Assembly (NCBI GenBank): GCA_031547305.1
Contig: JAVBSC010000046.1
Span: 1 to 49,198, forward strand
Direction of reading: 5' to 3'
DNA from: JAVBSC01 sp031547305
GTDB lineage: Bacteria; Desulfobacterota; Desulfovibrionia; Desulfovibrionales; Desulfovibrionaceae
DNA: 49,198 bases
The notes beneath the pieces were generated by a model. The model ran no database searches. It was not told the origin of the DNA and worked only from the letters and a program-made list of their open reading frames with translations. Position 1 is the stretch's first letter. The number at the start of each line of letters is the position of its first letter. Made by a program: the position numbers and the translations under genes. Shown here in pieces: positions 39,148 to 46,805 of the stretch.

Positions 39148-39744
39148 ATGGGTATGACCTCTTTTATCCGCAACCCCCAGAATCTGAAAATCCCGCGCCG
39201 CGAATGGTACGAGTCCCTCCAGCGCGACATTTCCCCGCTGTTCCGGCCGAACCCCGCGGATTCCGATGTCGCCGTGCATCTGATGAAGCTGGAGAACTCG
39301 CCGGAGGCTATAAAGTTTTTCGCGTCGCGCTGCGATACCCTGACGGATTATGGGTATTGGTTTTTCCTTGGCGTGTGCTGGGTCCAATACACTGGAGGGA
39401 GCGACCTTGCTTTGTGGAAGCGGCTTTTCTCCGCAGATAGGCCGCAGCGTGATTCCTGCATGATGAAGCCAACGGAACGGCGTCTTTTCAACACGCTGCC
39501 CAAAGACGTGCACTGTTATCGGGTCCACCGGCAGAATGAAACAGATTGGATTTCCTACACCCTGGACCTGGACACGGCGAAAAAACTCGCGGCGGTTCGC
39601 GGCATTGACCAAATCCACGAATACCGGATTCCGCGCAAGCGCCTGCTGTGCCTGTTCCTGCGCCGCCACGAGTATGAGGTGTTGTGCCTGGATACGCGGT
39701 ACGCGCGGACCTGCGGCGTCATTGACGTGAGGAAGGCGGCATGA
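39148..39744 (+). CDS. putative ADP-ribosyltransferase-fold protein
   Basis: A protein of 198 aa from ATG 39148 (a second ATG at 39154 is better spaced from GAGG). The C-terminal part follows an R-S-E ART layout: VHCYRVHR (122-128) with candidate Arg125, WISYTLDLDTAKKLAA (134-149) as the STS-like strand and helix, then IPRKRLLCLFLRRHEYEVL (161-179) with an ExE pair (Glu175, Glu177). The N-terminal 110 residues are helical (EWYESLQRDISPLF). Phage ARTs modify host RNA polymerase or ribosomal proteins early in infection, and its early-operon position fits. The remote motif match is not proof. Confidence 0.5.
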   Translation: MGMTSFIRNPQNLKIPRREWYESLQRDISPLFRPNPADSDVAVHLMKLENSPEAIKFFASRCDTLTDYGYWFFLGVCWVQYTGGSDLALWKRLFSADRPQRDSCMMKPTERRLFNTLPKDVHCYRVHRQNETDWISYTLDLDTAKKLAAVRGIDQIHEYRIPRKRLLCLFLRRHEYEVLCLDTRYARTCGVIDVRKAA

Positions 39745-39941
39745 ACGCCTACTGCTTTTCTCACTGCATATCCTGCATGCCATGCGTCAATTCCAAATGC
39801 CGGTATGTTTTTCGTCCCTTCGTCTACGTCTGCGGCGAGTGCCACAAGGAACACGACTCAAAGGACCAAGCCGAGCGGCGCTGTCAGCTGATTGGCACTG
39901 ACCATCCCGACTTTGACCGCCACGTGATGATGGAGCCGTAG
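39741..39941 (+). CDS. Cys-rich small zinc-binding protein
   Basis: A protein of 66 aa; ATG overlaps the previous stop (ATGA). CFSHCISCMPCVNSKC then YVCGECHKEHDSK and RRCQLIGTDH: eight Cys and several His, predicted to hold two metal ions. First of a run of small Cys proteins in the rightward operon. Function unknown. Confidence 0.6.
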   Translation: MNAYCFSHCISCMPCVNSKCRYVFRPFVYVCGECHKEHDSKDQAERRCQLIGTDHPDFDRHVMMEP

Positions 39942-39943
39942 CC

Positions 39944-40144
39944 ATGACCGACAACCCCAACCGCCCTGAACCCACCAAGACCTTCAAGCCCAAAAACTAC
40001 GCCCGCATCTTTGGCTCCTGCAAGGGCGAGCGGTGGGTGGATGACGGCGTGAAGACGTTCAAGGCATGCAAAAAATGCGGCGTCGTGAGTAAAAAAAAGA
40101 AGTGCCAGTTCTGCGGCACGGAGAGGGGAAAATGGGACTGTTAG
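39944..40144 (+). CDS. small basic zinc-ribbon protein
   Basis: A protein of 66 aa. An N-terminal Pro/Lys-rich stretch is followed by FKACKKCGVVSKKKKCQFCG, a compact CxxC..CxxC zinc ribbon with strong positive charge, suggesting nucleic-acid binding. Its end overlaps the next gene by 13 nt. Confidence 0.6.
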   Translation: MTDNPNRPEPTKTFKPKNYARIFGSCKGERWVDDGVKTFKACKKCGVVSKKKKCQFCGTERGKWDC

Positions 40145-40380
40145 GGGATTTAGTTCTCGCTATAGCTATTGGTCAAGAAATACAAAAAATACTAATGCTT
40201 CTTAATAACAATGAACAACCATCAGGCACAACTGATATTTATAATGAAGCGTTACAACATTGTATAAATATGCATTTTATACAAATAGACTCGCTAGGCA
40301 CAATACACATTACAACAAGTGGTTTAGAGTGTTTGCAGCAAATGGAAAATACGTCGGCGGAAGCCGGGAGCACAAGATGA
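40132..40380 (+). CDS. small AT-rich phage protein with hydrophobic N-terminus
   Basis: A protein of 82 aa from ATG 40132 behind GAGAGGGG. GLLGDLVLAIAIGQEIQKIL is a hydrophobic helix, then LLNNNEQPSG and a mixed C-terminus (DSLGTIHITTSGLECLQQ). The DNA from about 40140 to 40330 is markedly more A/T-rich than all neighbours, a sign of recent acquisition. May be membrane-associated. Not recognised. Confidence 0.5.
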   Translation: MGLLGDLVLAIAIGQEIQKILMLLNNNEQPSGTTDIYNEALQHCINMHFIQIDSLGTIHITTSGLECLQQMENTSAEAGSTR

Positions 40381-40670
40381 CCACCGAACTTACCGACGCC
40401 CGACTGGCGAACATTGAGGCGGCACTTATGGCATATGAAAAAATGCAGGCCAGTAACGACGAGGTCCGGCGAATAGCCGCAAACGTAAATGCTGGAATAC
40501 TTGCTTTTGAGTGCGCCCCTGATTTGGTTACCGAAGTCCGCCGGCTCCGCGAACAGTGCGAATCCATGCACGCCAAGTATTACCGCACAATCAACGCGCT
40601 TAAGGTTGGCCTGAATAATGCGGCTGTGCGGCTTAATGAGGCGGAGGGCGAAAACCATGAGGGAAATTGA
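40377..40670 (+). CDS. small coiled-coil phage protein
   Basis: A protein of 97 aa; ATG overlaps the previous stop (ATGA). Almost fully helical: DARLANIEAALMAYEKMQAS, DEVRRIAANVNAG, LVTEVRRLREQCESMH, RTINALKVGLNNAAVRL. Typical of short phage accessory proteins of the DUF-type ead/Ea22 group, which contain such helices. No catalytic motif. Confidence 0.6.
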   Translation: MTTELTDARLANIEAALMAYEKMQASNDEVRRIAANVNAGILAFECAPDLVTEVRRLREQCESMHAKYYRTINALKVGLNNAAVRLNEAEGENHEGN

Positions 40671-40899
40671 AACTACCCGCATCATCAAATCCGTAACCTG
40701 TGACCGCTGCGGAGAAAAATACCCCTGGCCGGTGGATGGCTTCCGGACTCTCGTCCTTGACCATACCGAGTGGGACGAGCACAGAAACGCGCTCACGTCC
40801 GACGAGGTGGACTTGTGCCGGTCATGCCAATGCTGGTTGTATGACAAAATTGCGGCCGACAGAGGGCTGGCGGAGGTGCAGGATGAACACGCTGAATAG
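40657..40899 (+). CDS. small zinc-ribbon protein
   Basis: A protein of 80 aa; ATG at 40657 with GGAGGGCG ahead, overlapping the previous gene by 14 nt. SVTCDRCGEKYPWPVDG and VDLCRSCQCWLYDKIA give a CxxC..CxxC zinc ribbon with a Trp-containing helix. Similar small proteins occur in many phage early regions; role unknown. Confidence 0.65.
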   Translation: MREIETTRIIKSVTCDRCGEKYPWPVDGFRTLVLDHTEWDEHRNALTSDEVDLCRSCQCWLYDKIAADRGLAEVQDEHAE

Positions 40900-41296
40900 A
40901 CTGAAAGAGATTTGCGCGGCCGCTACGCCGGGACCATGGTTTGTCTCTATCGGGCATATAATTATAGATACCCGCCATCAAATAGATTGCGGCAATGGAA
41001 ATGTAGAAGTTGACGGCGAAGAGTATGCGCTTTTCCTGCCTGCTGAAAGCACAGACGCAGACGCAAGGCTTACCGCCACGGCGCGGCAGGCACTTCCCGC
41101 CCTGATTGATCTGGTGGAAGCGCTGGATAAAAAGGCCGTCCTTGTGGAAAGGGCCAAGGAATACGACTGGCACGCAGATATGGGGTACACCAACGCTTCA
41201 AAACGATTTGTTGATGAATTCGATAATGATCTGTCTGCCGCTATATCCGCCGTTGATGAAGCCCGGAAGCGACTGGAGGAAGTATGCCCGAAGTAA
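40883..41296 (+). CDS. ead/Ea22-like phage protein
   Basis: A protein of 137 aa from ATG at 40883. LKEICAAATPGPWFVS then an inserted beta part, DARLTATARQALPALIDLVE and RLEEVCPK: the ATPGPW opening followed by RQ.LPALIDLVEAL is the recurring Ead/Ea22-type pattern of lambdoid early proteins. Function unknown in all members known to me. Confidence 0.65.
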   Translation: MNTLNRLKEICAAATPGPWFVSIGHIIIDTRHQIDCGNGNVEVDGEEYALFLPAESTDADARLTATARQALPALIDLVEALDKKAVLVERAKEYDWHADMGYTNASKRFVDEFDNDLSAAISAVDEARKRLEEVCPK

Positions 41297-41499
41297 AGAA
41301 CTGCCTGACGTGCCGGTGGGCCAAAATTGCAGGCATGAACACTTTTTTCTGTCTGTCCCCAGATCATCCGGTCAAAAATGACATGGTGTGTGCAATTGCT
41401 GGCAAATTAATTCACGACTTTAACGGTAGTGACTGGCTAGAGCTTGAGAACTGCCCGGCCCACCATCCAAAGGACGCCTCGCGTCCCATGGAGGAATAA
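41284..41499 (+). CDS. small Cys-containing phage protein
   Basis: A protein of 71 aa overlapping the previous gene by 13 nt, with TGGAGGAA upstream of the ATG. NCLTCRWAKIAGMNTFFC, then MVCAIAGKL and ENCPAHHPK: a C..C..C..C spacing that suggests metal binding. Not recognised. Confidence 0.55.
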   Translation: MPEVKNCLTCRWAKIAGMNTFFCLSPDHPVKNDMVCAIAGKLIHDFNGSDWLELENCPAHHPKDASRPMEE

Positions 41500-41505
41500 A
41501 ACGCC

Positions 41506-41778
41506 ATGTCATTAGATACCTGCGAATTACTGAGCTACATGTGCCGCTCCCACAATTGGGCGACCTGCGCCGTCAGGAACTGGATGGGTTGCCCCTTCTG
41601 TCCTCCAGGCAAAACGACTGACTGTCGCAAAATCCATATGGTGGATTGGCGATATGTGGAAAACAACCTCATTCACAATGACAAAGGGATCATGTCTTTT
41701 ACCGGATGGGTCAAGCCGCGATATCAGGTTGCGGACCACCCGCCCAAAGACGCCGGCAAGGGGCCGGAGGGGGAATAG
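41506..41778 (+). CDS. small Cys-rich phage protein
   Basis: A protein of 90 aa with GGAGGAATAAAACGCC before the ATG. DTCELLSYMCRSHNWATCAV, GCPFCPPGKTTDC and a Trp-rich end (VDWRYVENN). Its last residues (ADHPPKDAGKGPE) resemble the end of the preceding protein (AHHPKDASRPMEE), so the two may be distant duplicates. Confidence 0.55.
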   Translation: MSLDTCELLSYMCRSHNWATCAVRNWMGCPFCPPGKTTDCRKIHMVDWRYVENNLIHNDKGIMSFTGWVKPRYQVADHPPKDAGKGPEGE

Positions 41779-41780
41779 AA

Positions 41781-42125
41781 ATGGAACTCCTGAAGCCTCA
41801 AGCCATGTGTGACCGACTTCAGGTCAGCCGGGAGACCTTCCGTGAAATCTGGCGGCAATTCCCCCATATTTTTGCGGGTGCCGGCCGGGACTTGCGCTCT
41901 GCCCGCTTCTTATGGGATGAAGTGTCTCTCAGGGAGGCGGCCCATGGCAATCAAAAAATACCGGACAAAGGCCGGGCTGCGGTATCTGGTAGAGGTCTAC
42001 CAAGACGGCGTTCGTGTGGCGAATCAGGGCGGCTTCACGTCAAAACGAGAGGCGCTCAACTGGGAGGAGGATTACAAGCAGCCCCAGACCTCCAACTTGA
42101 AGCCCAGCGCCTTGGCATTATATGA
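41781..42125 (+). CDS. excisionase-like HTH protein
   Basis: A protein of up to 114 aa from ATG 41781. The first 55 residues carry an AlpA/excisionase-type HTH: LLKPQAMCDRLQVSRETFRE and FPHIFAGAGRDLRSARFLWD then EVSLREAA. After that the frame runs 182 nt into the integrase gene, where its Arg/Gly-rich sequence does not look selected. The active part may be just the N-terminal domain. A xis directly before int is the expected order. Confidence 0.6.
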   Translation: MELLKPQAMCDRLQVSRETFREIWRQFPHIFAGAGRDLRSARFLWDEVSLREAAHGNQKIPDKGRAAVSGRGLPRRRSCGESGRLHVKTRGAQLGGGLQAAPDLQLEAQRLGII

Positions 42126-43017
42126 GGTCATCACCCTATATTTACTGGACGCGGAACAACGTCGAAAGAAAAACACCTTAACTTATAAAAAAGGAGTCTT
42201 GAAAAAATTCTCTCAATTCGTTGGCCGGGATGCTATTTTCAGCGACATAGACCGCGCCTGCGTTAAATCCTTCCTGAACAAATACGCTAAAGATATATCT
42301 TCAAAATCCGCCAATAAATATCGCGTGGAACTTTCCGCCTTGTGGTCCTGGGCCAACATTGAAGGCCACGCCCAAGGCAATCCGGCTCGCCAGGTTGAAC
42401 CGTTTTCAGTCACAAAACATGTCCGTTACGTTCCCCCAAAAGAGCACATTTCCAAAGCCTTGGAGAGAGCCACGCGCTTTGAAAAAGATTTTATCCTGGC
42501 CCTGCTCCATACCGCTGGCCGTATATCCGAATTGCGTGAATTGACCTGGGAGGATGTAGACCTGGACAGGGGAACCGTCCGCCTATGGACCTCAAAGCGC
42601 CGGGGCGGCGACAGGGAACCTCGACTTATAGCAATCTCCCCCACCCTAAAAGATATCCTTTCTCGCTTAAGCGTTCAGCGCATCGGCGGGGAAACTCATG
42701 TTTTCACCAATCCCCTGACCGGCAGGGGATACAGCCGCCAAAGCCGAGAAATCAAGTATCTATTCCAAAACGTTTGTGCCCGCGCCGAAGTGCCGCTTTT
42801 TACGGCCCACTGCTTACGGCACTACATGGCCACGCACTTCAATGATCCCCGCCGGGCACAGAAAATCCTTGGACACAGCAATCTGAAAACCACGGAAATC
42901 TATTTGCACGACCTGGGCGTTGACACAGGCGCAGCAGATATTTTTGAAGCCATCACGAATCAAATCACGAATAGCGAGCCTGAAGTCAAAAAAGAAGGGG
43001 CTACTGTTTTGCAGTAA
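41944..43017 (+). CDS. int: phage tyrosine integrase
   Basis: A protein of 357 aa; ATG at 41944 with GGGAGG 6 nt ahead. N-terminal arm-binding part (KKYRTKAGLRYLVEVYQDG), a SAM-like core-binding domain at about 60-150, and the catalytic domain with R193 (LHTAGRISELREL), H289-x-x-R292 (AHCLRHYMATH), H311 (LGHSNLKT) and nucleophile Y320 (EIYLHDLG). It lies 4 bp from attR and inserts the phage at tRNA-Ser(GGA). Last gene of the rightward operon. Confidence 0.95.
   Translation: MAIKKYRTKAGLRYLVEVYQDGVRVANQGGFTSKREALNWEEDYKQPQTSNLKPSALALYEVITLYLLDAEQRRKKNTLTYKKGVLKKFSQFVGRDAIFSDIDRACVKSFLNKYAKDISSKSANKYRVELSALWSWANIEGHAQGNPARQVEPFSVTKHVRYVPPKEHISKALERATRFEKDFILALLHTAGRISELRELTWEDVDLDRGTVRLWTSKRRGGDREPRLIAISPTLKDILSRLSVQRIGGETHVFTNPLTGRGYSRQSREIKYLFQNVCARAEVPLFTAHCLRHYMATHFNDPRRAQKILGHSNLKTTEIYLHDLGVDTGAADIFEAITNQITNSEPEVKKEGATVLQ
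42952..42974 (+). promoter_or_regulatory. putative integrase arm-type binding site (right arm)
   Basis: Two ATCACGAAT copies at 42952 and 42964, 12 bp apart, inside the 3' end of int and 48 bp from the core. The 23-bp arrangement is the same as at 1300-1322 with one mismatch. Confidence 0.6.
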
Positions 43018-43021
43018 CCCC
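42986..43021 (-). terminator. terminator of the tRNA-Ser transcript
   Basis: On the minus strand GGGG (43021-43018) and TACTG pair with CAGTA and CCCC (43000-42997) around a short A-rich loop, followed by TTCTTTTTT. It is supplied by phage DNA and overlaps the end of int; on the plus strand it lacks a U-run. Confidence 0.75.
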
Positions 43022-43093
43022 TTGAAATTCTGGCGGAGAGGAAAGGATTTGAACCTTCGATACGCTTCCACGTATACACGATTTCCAGTCGTG
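43022..43093. repeat. attR: attR, 72-bp core repeat
   Basis: Identical to 1139-1210. Here it completes an intact tRNA-Ser gene with the host 5' half, so integration leaves the tRNA functional. Confidence 0.95.
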
Positions 43094-43120
43094 CTCCTTC
43101 GGCCGCTCGGACACCTCTCC
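43031..43120 (-). tRNA. tRNA-Ser(GGA)
   Basis: A 90-nt tRNA with encoded CCA. Acceptor stem GGAGAGG/CCTCTCC, discriminator G, anticodon arm CACGA-CTGGAAA-TCGTG with anticodon GGA (43086-43084), a long variable arm of the Ser type and a GGTTCAAATCC T-arm. Its 3' 63 nt are phage-derived. Confidence 0.95.
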
Positions 43121-43131
43121 GCAGAGGGCAC

Positions 43132-43160
43132 TTAGTAGCAGAAGCCCTGTATGATGGCAA
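43132..43160 (-). promoter_or_regulatory. tRNA-Ser promoter
   Basis: On the minus strand TTGCCA (43160-43155), exactly 17 bp, then TACTAA (43137-43132); the tRNA 5' end lies 11 nt further. A good sigma-70 match at the expected distance. Confidence 0.65.
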
Positions 43161-43281
43161 GGAAAATTCCTGGCTGAGCTTTTTTCGGGGATTGCCTTTA
43201 GCGCCAAGAGCAAGTAGCATCACCAGGAAATAACGGCGCAACCCCGTAGCGCCACGTATAACCCGCTCCGCCGGGGGTGAC

Positions 43282-43974
43282 ATGTCGCCTTCTGAATCCG
43301 CCCAGACTTTATTGAGCATGGCTGATCTGGCCAGGCAACTGGCCTTGCCGGAATCGACGGTCCGCTATTACTGCAAGCGCTTCGCCGCCTTTTTGCCCTG
43401 CCGCGGGCAAGGCCGCTCCAGACGCTATGCGCCGGAATCCCTGGCTGTTCTGCAGGATGTAAGCGCGGCCATGCGCAAAAACAAAAACGCCGTGGCCGTG
43501 GAGCTGCTCCTGGCCGGCCGCTCCGGAAGGGCCGACCATGGCGAATCCGGCGCGCTCAGCCCGGTTGCGCTGAACGGAGCTTACTTCTACCGGCCGGATG
43601 CCTTGCCTTCGGAGGCCGGCCTGCAACTCATGCGCTTTATGGAATCGCAAACCCAGGCCCTGCAAGGCGTTGCCCAAGCTCTGGAAAATCTTAGCCAAAG
43701 TCTGGCCTGGCAATCTGCCGGAACGCGGGGCGGGGGCAAATCCCGTAAAAAAGAGCTCTCCACGCTTCCCCCGGCCGCCCAGGCCGTCATGGGCGGCGGC
43801 CGACCGGAAAGCCGTGAGGCCACGCCGGAAAGAGCCGGCGATGTGGATGCTTTGCATAAAGAAGTGCAGTCCCTGCGCACCCAGCTTTTCAATGCGGAAA
43901 AAGTCCACCAGGAAGATCTGGAACAGCTGCGCAAATGGCTGGGCCGCCTTGGCGAGGCCTTGGCAAAAAACTGA
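43282..43974 (+). CDS. MerR-like regulator with coiled-coil C-terminus
   Basis: A protein of 230 aa. LLSMADLARQLALPESTVRY then YCKRFAAFLPCRGQGRSRRY and SLAVLQDVSAAMRKNKN is a MerR-type winged HTH. A Pro/Gly/Arg-rich linker at about 145-175 leads to a coiled coil (DALHKEVQSLRTQLFNAEKV). It has no Cys ligand set, so it is not a metal sensor. Host gene directly upstream of and divergent from tRNA-Ser. Its target is unknown. Confidence 0.7.
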   Translation: MSPSESAQTLLSMADLARQLALPESTVRYYCKRFAAFLPCRGQGRSRRYAPESLAVLQDVSAAMRKNKNAVAVELLLAGRSGRADHGESGALSPVALNGAYFYRPDALPSEAGLQLMRFMESQTQALQGVAQALENLSQSLAWQSAGTRGGGKSRKKELSTLPPAAQAVMGGGRPESREATPERAGDVDALHKEVQSLRTQLFNAEKVHQEDLEQLRKWLGRLGEALAKN

Positions 43975-44191
43975 GCGTCCCTCCGGAGCGTACTTTACGG
44001 CCGCTTTTCCCTTCCCGCGATTACCTTGCTCCGCGCCACAAAATGCCGCGCTTGCCTTATTGCGGGATATGATGCTATTTCATCGCTAATATCGCCAATG
44101 ATATATCGCTCCGGCGCGGCGGGGGAATGTAGCCCCGCCGGGCCTGGATAAAACCTGAAACTGAATCTCCACAAAAACTCCGAAGGTTTGA

Positions 44192-45247
44192 ATGCCCAAT
44201 CCCATCGCATCTGAGTCCGCCAAGGAGCAAAAAAACGCCGCCGAGTTGGAGCAACTGGAGCAACGCTTCCGCTTTGCCGGGCGGGGGAACGGCCCGGTGG
44301 ACACCTTGTGCGGCATTGCCCAGGAAAGGCTCCTGGCCGCCCCATACGCTGTCCCCCAAAAAGGCGCCAAGCCTCCAAAGGTTGAGCCTTTTGATTTTCC
44401 GGTCACTCCGCTGGATCCGGTGAGCATCGTGCAGATGGAAGTAAAGCTGCCGCCTCTGCCGTCGGTTCTGGCCGAACTGCAGGAAGCCACGAGCAGCCGT
44501 AACTCCTCCGCCGGCCGGGTCGCGGAAATCATATCCAAAGATCCCGGCCTTACAGCCTGGGTGCTCAAGCTTGTGAACAGCCCGTTTTTTGGCTTTTCCG
44601 TTAAAGTGGATACCGTAAGCCGCGCAGTCACCCTTTTGGGCATGCAGCAAATCCAGACTCTGGCCATGGGCGGCATGCTCAACAATCTGGCTGTGCGCAT
44701 CCCGGCGGACATTCTGAACCTGGACGCCTTCTGGCGGCACAGCCTGGCCACGGGCATAGCGGCGCAGGCCATTTGGAAACTCCTGGGGCGCAGCGAATCC
44801 GAACGCCTTTTTGTCGCCGGCCTGCTGCACGACTGCGGGGTGCTGGCCCTGGCCTACGCTTCGCCCAAGACCTTCCGCAGCCTGCGGGCCCGCCAGCTTG
44901 TGTCCGACGCCCCCAACCACGTGCTGGAAAAAGACCTGCTTAACTTTGACCATGCCCGGCTGGGCGGCATGCTGCTGCATCGCTGGAACATGCCCCTGCC
45001 GCTGGTTATGGCGGTTCTGCGCCACCACGACGTGGAGTCCCCTCAGCGCTACCCGGAAGCCGCGGCCGTGCATCTGGCGGATATCATCGCCTTTGCCCTG
45101 GTGGAGGCGCCGGGTGAAAACAACCTGGTTCCGCCGCTTTCCATGACCAGTTGGGACAGCCTGGGCTTGCCGCCCAACAAGCTGAACTTTGTGGCCGAGG
45201 TGCTGTTCACCAAACTGGACGAACTGCACGAGTTGCTGCGCTCGTAG
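44192..45247 (+). CDS. HDOD-domain signalling protein
   Basis: A protein of 351 aa. The HDOD domain begins at about residue 80 (MEVKLPPLPSVLAELQEATS), with VAEIISKDPGLTAWVLKLVN and DTVSRAVTLLGMQQIQTLAM, HSLATGIAAQAIWKLLG, FVAGLLHDCGVLALAY and AVLRHHDVE. The HD pair in LLHDCG is retained. HDOD proteins are regulatory relatives of HD phosphohydrolases, usually without catalysis, in motility, c-di-GMP or stress signalling. Host gene; 45248-45509 behind it is gene-free apart from the terminator. Confidence 0.85.
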   Translation: MPNPIASESAKEQKNAAELEQLEQRFRFAGRGNGPVDTLCGIAQERLLAAPYAVPQKGAKPPKVEPFDFPVTPLDPVSIVQMEVKLPPLPSVLAELQEATSSRNSSAGRVAEIISKDPGLTAWVLKLVNSPFFGFSVKVDTVSRAVTLLGMQQIQTLAMGGMLNNLAVRIPADILNLDAFWRHSLATGIAAQAIWKLLGRSESERLFVAGLLHDCGVLALAYASPKTFRSLRARQLVSDAPNHVLEKDLLNFDHARLGGMLLHRWNMPLPLVMAVLRHHDVESPQRYPEAAAVHLADIIAFALVEAPGENNLVPPLSMTSWDSLGLPPNKLNFVAEVLFTKLDELHELLRS

Positions 45248-45285
45248 CTTTAGCCCCCAAACCCTCGGCCTGATTCCGGGCTCTT

Positions 45286-45332
45286 CAAAAATATGCCGCC
45301 TTTGTCCGAATCCGCACCCGGACAAAGGCGGC
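45286..45332 (-). terminator. long inverted-repeat terminator
   Basis: GCCGCCTTTGTCCG (45295-45308) pairs perfectly with CGGACAAAGGCGGC (45319-45332). On the minus strand a TATTTTTG run follows, so it ends the MltB-like gene about 180 nt downstream of its stop; it may also stop the convergent HDOD transcript. Confidence 0.7.
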
Positions 45333-45509
45333 ACTCATTGGCGCAGCAAAACACCGATCCGGCGCGTCTTGCAAACCACGACCCAGAACGGATTAACTTT
45401 GAAACGCCCGCTTCGGCGCTTAACGGCGAAACAAGTTTCGCCCACACCAGCGCGGCGGCCATGGCGGTACGGCGCCCGCCCTGGCAAGGCCTTTCAAAAT
45501 TAAAATGCC

Positions 45510-46619
45510 TTAGCGTGTTTTGGGGGCCGCGCTCACCGGTTCAGGCGCTGTTCCTGGCGCCGGCTTAGGCGCTGGTTTTGCCGGAGCCTTTTTGGCTGGC
45601 TTGGCTGGACCTTTTTTTCCCTTGGGAGCGCTCTTAGTGGAAACCTTGGCTGGGGGCACGGATTTTTCCGGCAGTTTTTCCGCCAGGGTCAGCACTGTAT
45701 TCGCGTAAGTGGAACTTTTATTATACTTTTTTATGACTTCCATCTGCACCGGGCGGGAAAGCTTTTCCCTCCAGCCGCTCAGATGCAGGTAACGGGCCGC
45801 GCTGTGCACGGCGTCGGCCAGATTGAAGGGATCCACCTTGCCGTCCCCGTCGCCGTCCGCGCCGAGCAGGCTGATGTTGCTGGGCATAAACTGGCAGATG
45901 CCTATGGCCCCGTATACGGAACCCGGCAGGCCCAGGGGATCCGCGCCCACGCCCCGGCAGTGCCCCAGCAGCGCCTTGAGTTCGCCGTAAGCCCAGTCGG
46001 AGCGCTTGAGCAACGTGGACTGAAGCCAAGCCAACCGATCTTGATCCATGGGCAGGTCCGCCAGGCTCTGACCCATGACCTCCGGCTTGTTGGAAGCGGC
46101 CAGGCAGGCTAGGCTCCAGAAAGCCCGGTTTTTTCCCATCTGCGTGCCCAGGCGGGTTTCCACAAACAGAAGCGCGGCCAGGACGGTCCTGTCCACCTTG
46201 TATTTGCTCTGGGCGGAATCAAAAATGGCTTTGTGCAGGACCAGGAAATCCCGGCAGATTTTTATATTTGCCTCGCTGACCACGCCTTTGTACAGGCCGA
46301 GCGGTTTGGGCGGCGCGGCCAGCGGCGGTTTTGGCTCAAAATTGATGCGGAAAAGCTCCCGGATTTTCAGGCCCATTGGATCCGGAGAAAAGCTGTCTCC
46401 CAACCCGGCAAACCAGAACTCCACATCCGGCCCATGCAGGCCGTCGGCCTTAAGCCTGGCCAGCAGGGGAGCCCAGCAGGCGGATACGCCTTGCGTCGCT
46501 TCCGGCACCGCTGTGGGCGCGGCTTCCACAGTCGAAGCCGGACTGGAGAAAAGCGTCAGGAAGCAGAAAATCAGACTTGCGACTGGTGAAACAACTTTTT
46601 TTCTGTAAACTGAAAACAT
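45510..46619 (-). CDS. MltB-like lytic murein transglycosylase
   Basis: A protein of 369 aa from ATG 46619; a longer frame to 46652 has no ribosome site. Signal peptide: KK then VASLIFCFLTLFSSPASTVEA. The SLT-2/MltB core is clear: KIREL-type region, NIKICRDFLVLHKAIFDSAQ, VLAALLFVETRLGTQMGK with the catalytic Glu, YGAIGICQFMPSNISLLG and DGDGDGKVDPFNLADAVHSA. The C-terminal 50 residues are Lys/Pro/Ala repeats. It cleaves peptidoglycan in the periplasm. Confidence 0.85.
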   Translation of the reverse strand: MFSVYRKKVVSPVASLIFCFLTLFSSPASTVEAAPTAVPEATQGVSACWAPLLARLKADGLHGPDVEFWFAGLGDSFSPDPMGLKIRELFRINFEPKPPLAAPPKPLGLYKGVVSEANIKICRDFLVLHKAIFDSAQSKYKVDRTVLAALLFVETRLGTQMGKNRAFWSLACLAASNKPEVMGQSLADLPMDQDRLAWLQSTLLKRSDWAYGELKALLGHCRGVGADPLGLPGSVYGAIGICQFMPSNISLLGADGDGDGKVDPFNLADAVHSAARYLHLSGWREKLSRPVQMEVIKKYNKSSTYANTVLTLAEKLPEKSVPPAKVSTKSAPKGKKGPAKPAKKAPAKPAPKPAPGTAPEPVSAAPKTR

Positions 46620-46760
46620 GCGCCTGCTATGGTTGTTATAGTTGAAGAACATGGCGAACGGTCTTTTATACGCCGTTAACGCCGGTTTGCAACAGGCGCG
46701 ACCGAGGGTGAATCAATTATTGAAGGCGTGGGCGGCGGAGCGGTGTGCTCGCGGGCGCCA

Positions 46761-46797
46761 AAAATACCGGCTCCCCGGTGGGGGGAACCGGGGAGCC
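46761..46797 (-). terminator. terminator downstream of the azlC-azlD-dsbA genes
   Basis: GGCTCCCCGG (46769-46778) pairs with CCGGGGAGCC (46788-46797); on the minus strand TATTTTTGG follows. It should end the leftward operon before the MltB-like gene. Confidence 0.6.
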
Positions 46798-46805
46798 AAA
46801 GGGGA

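Noticed and set aside
44075..45334. 419-codon minus-strand frame
   Set aside because: Antisense to the HDOD gene whose family blocks are clear.
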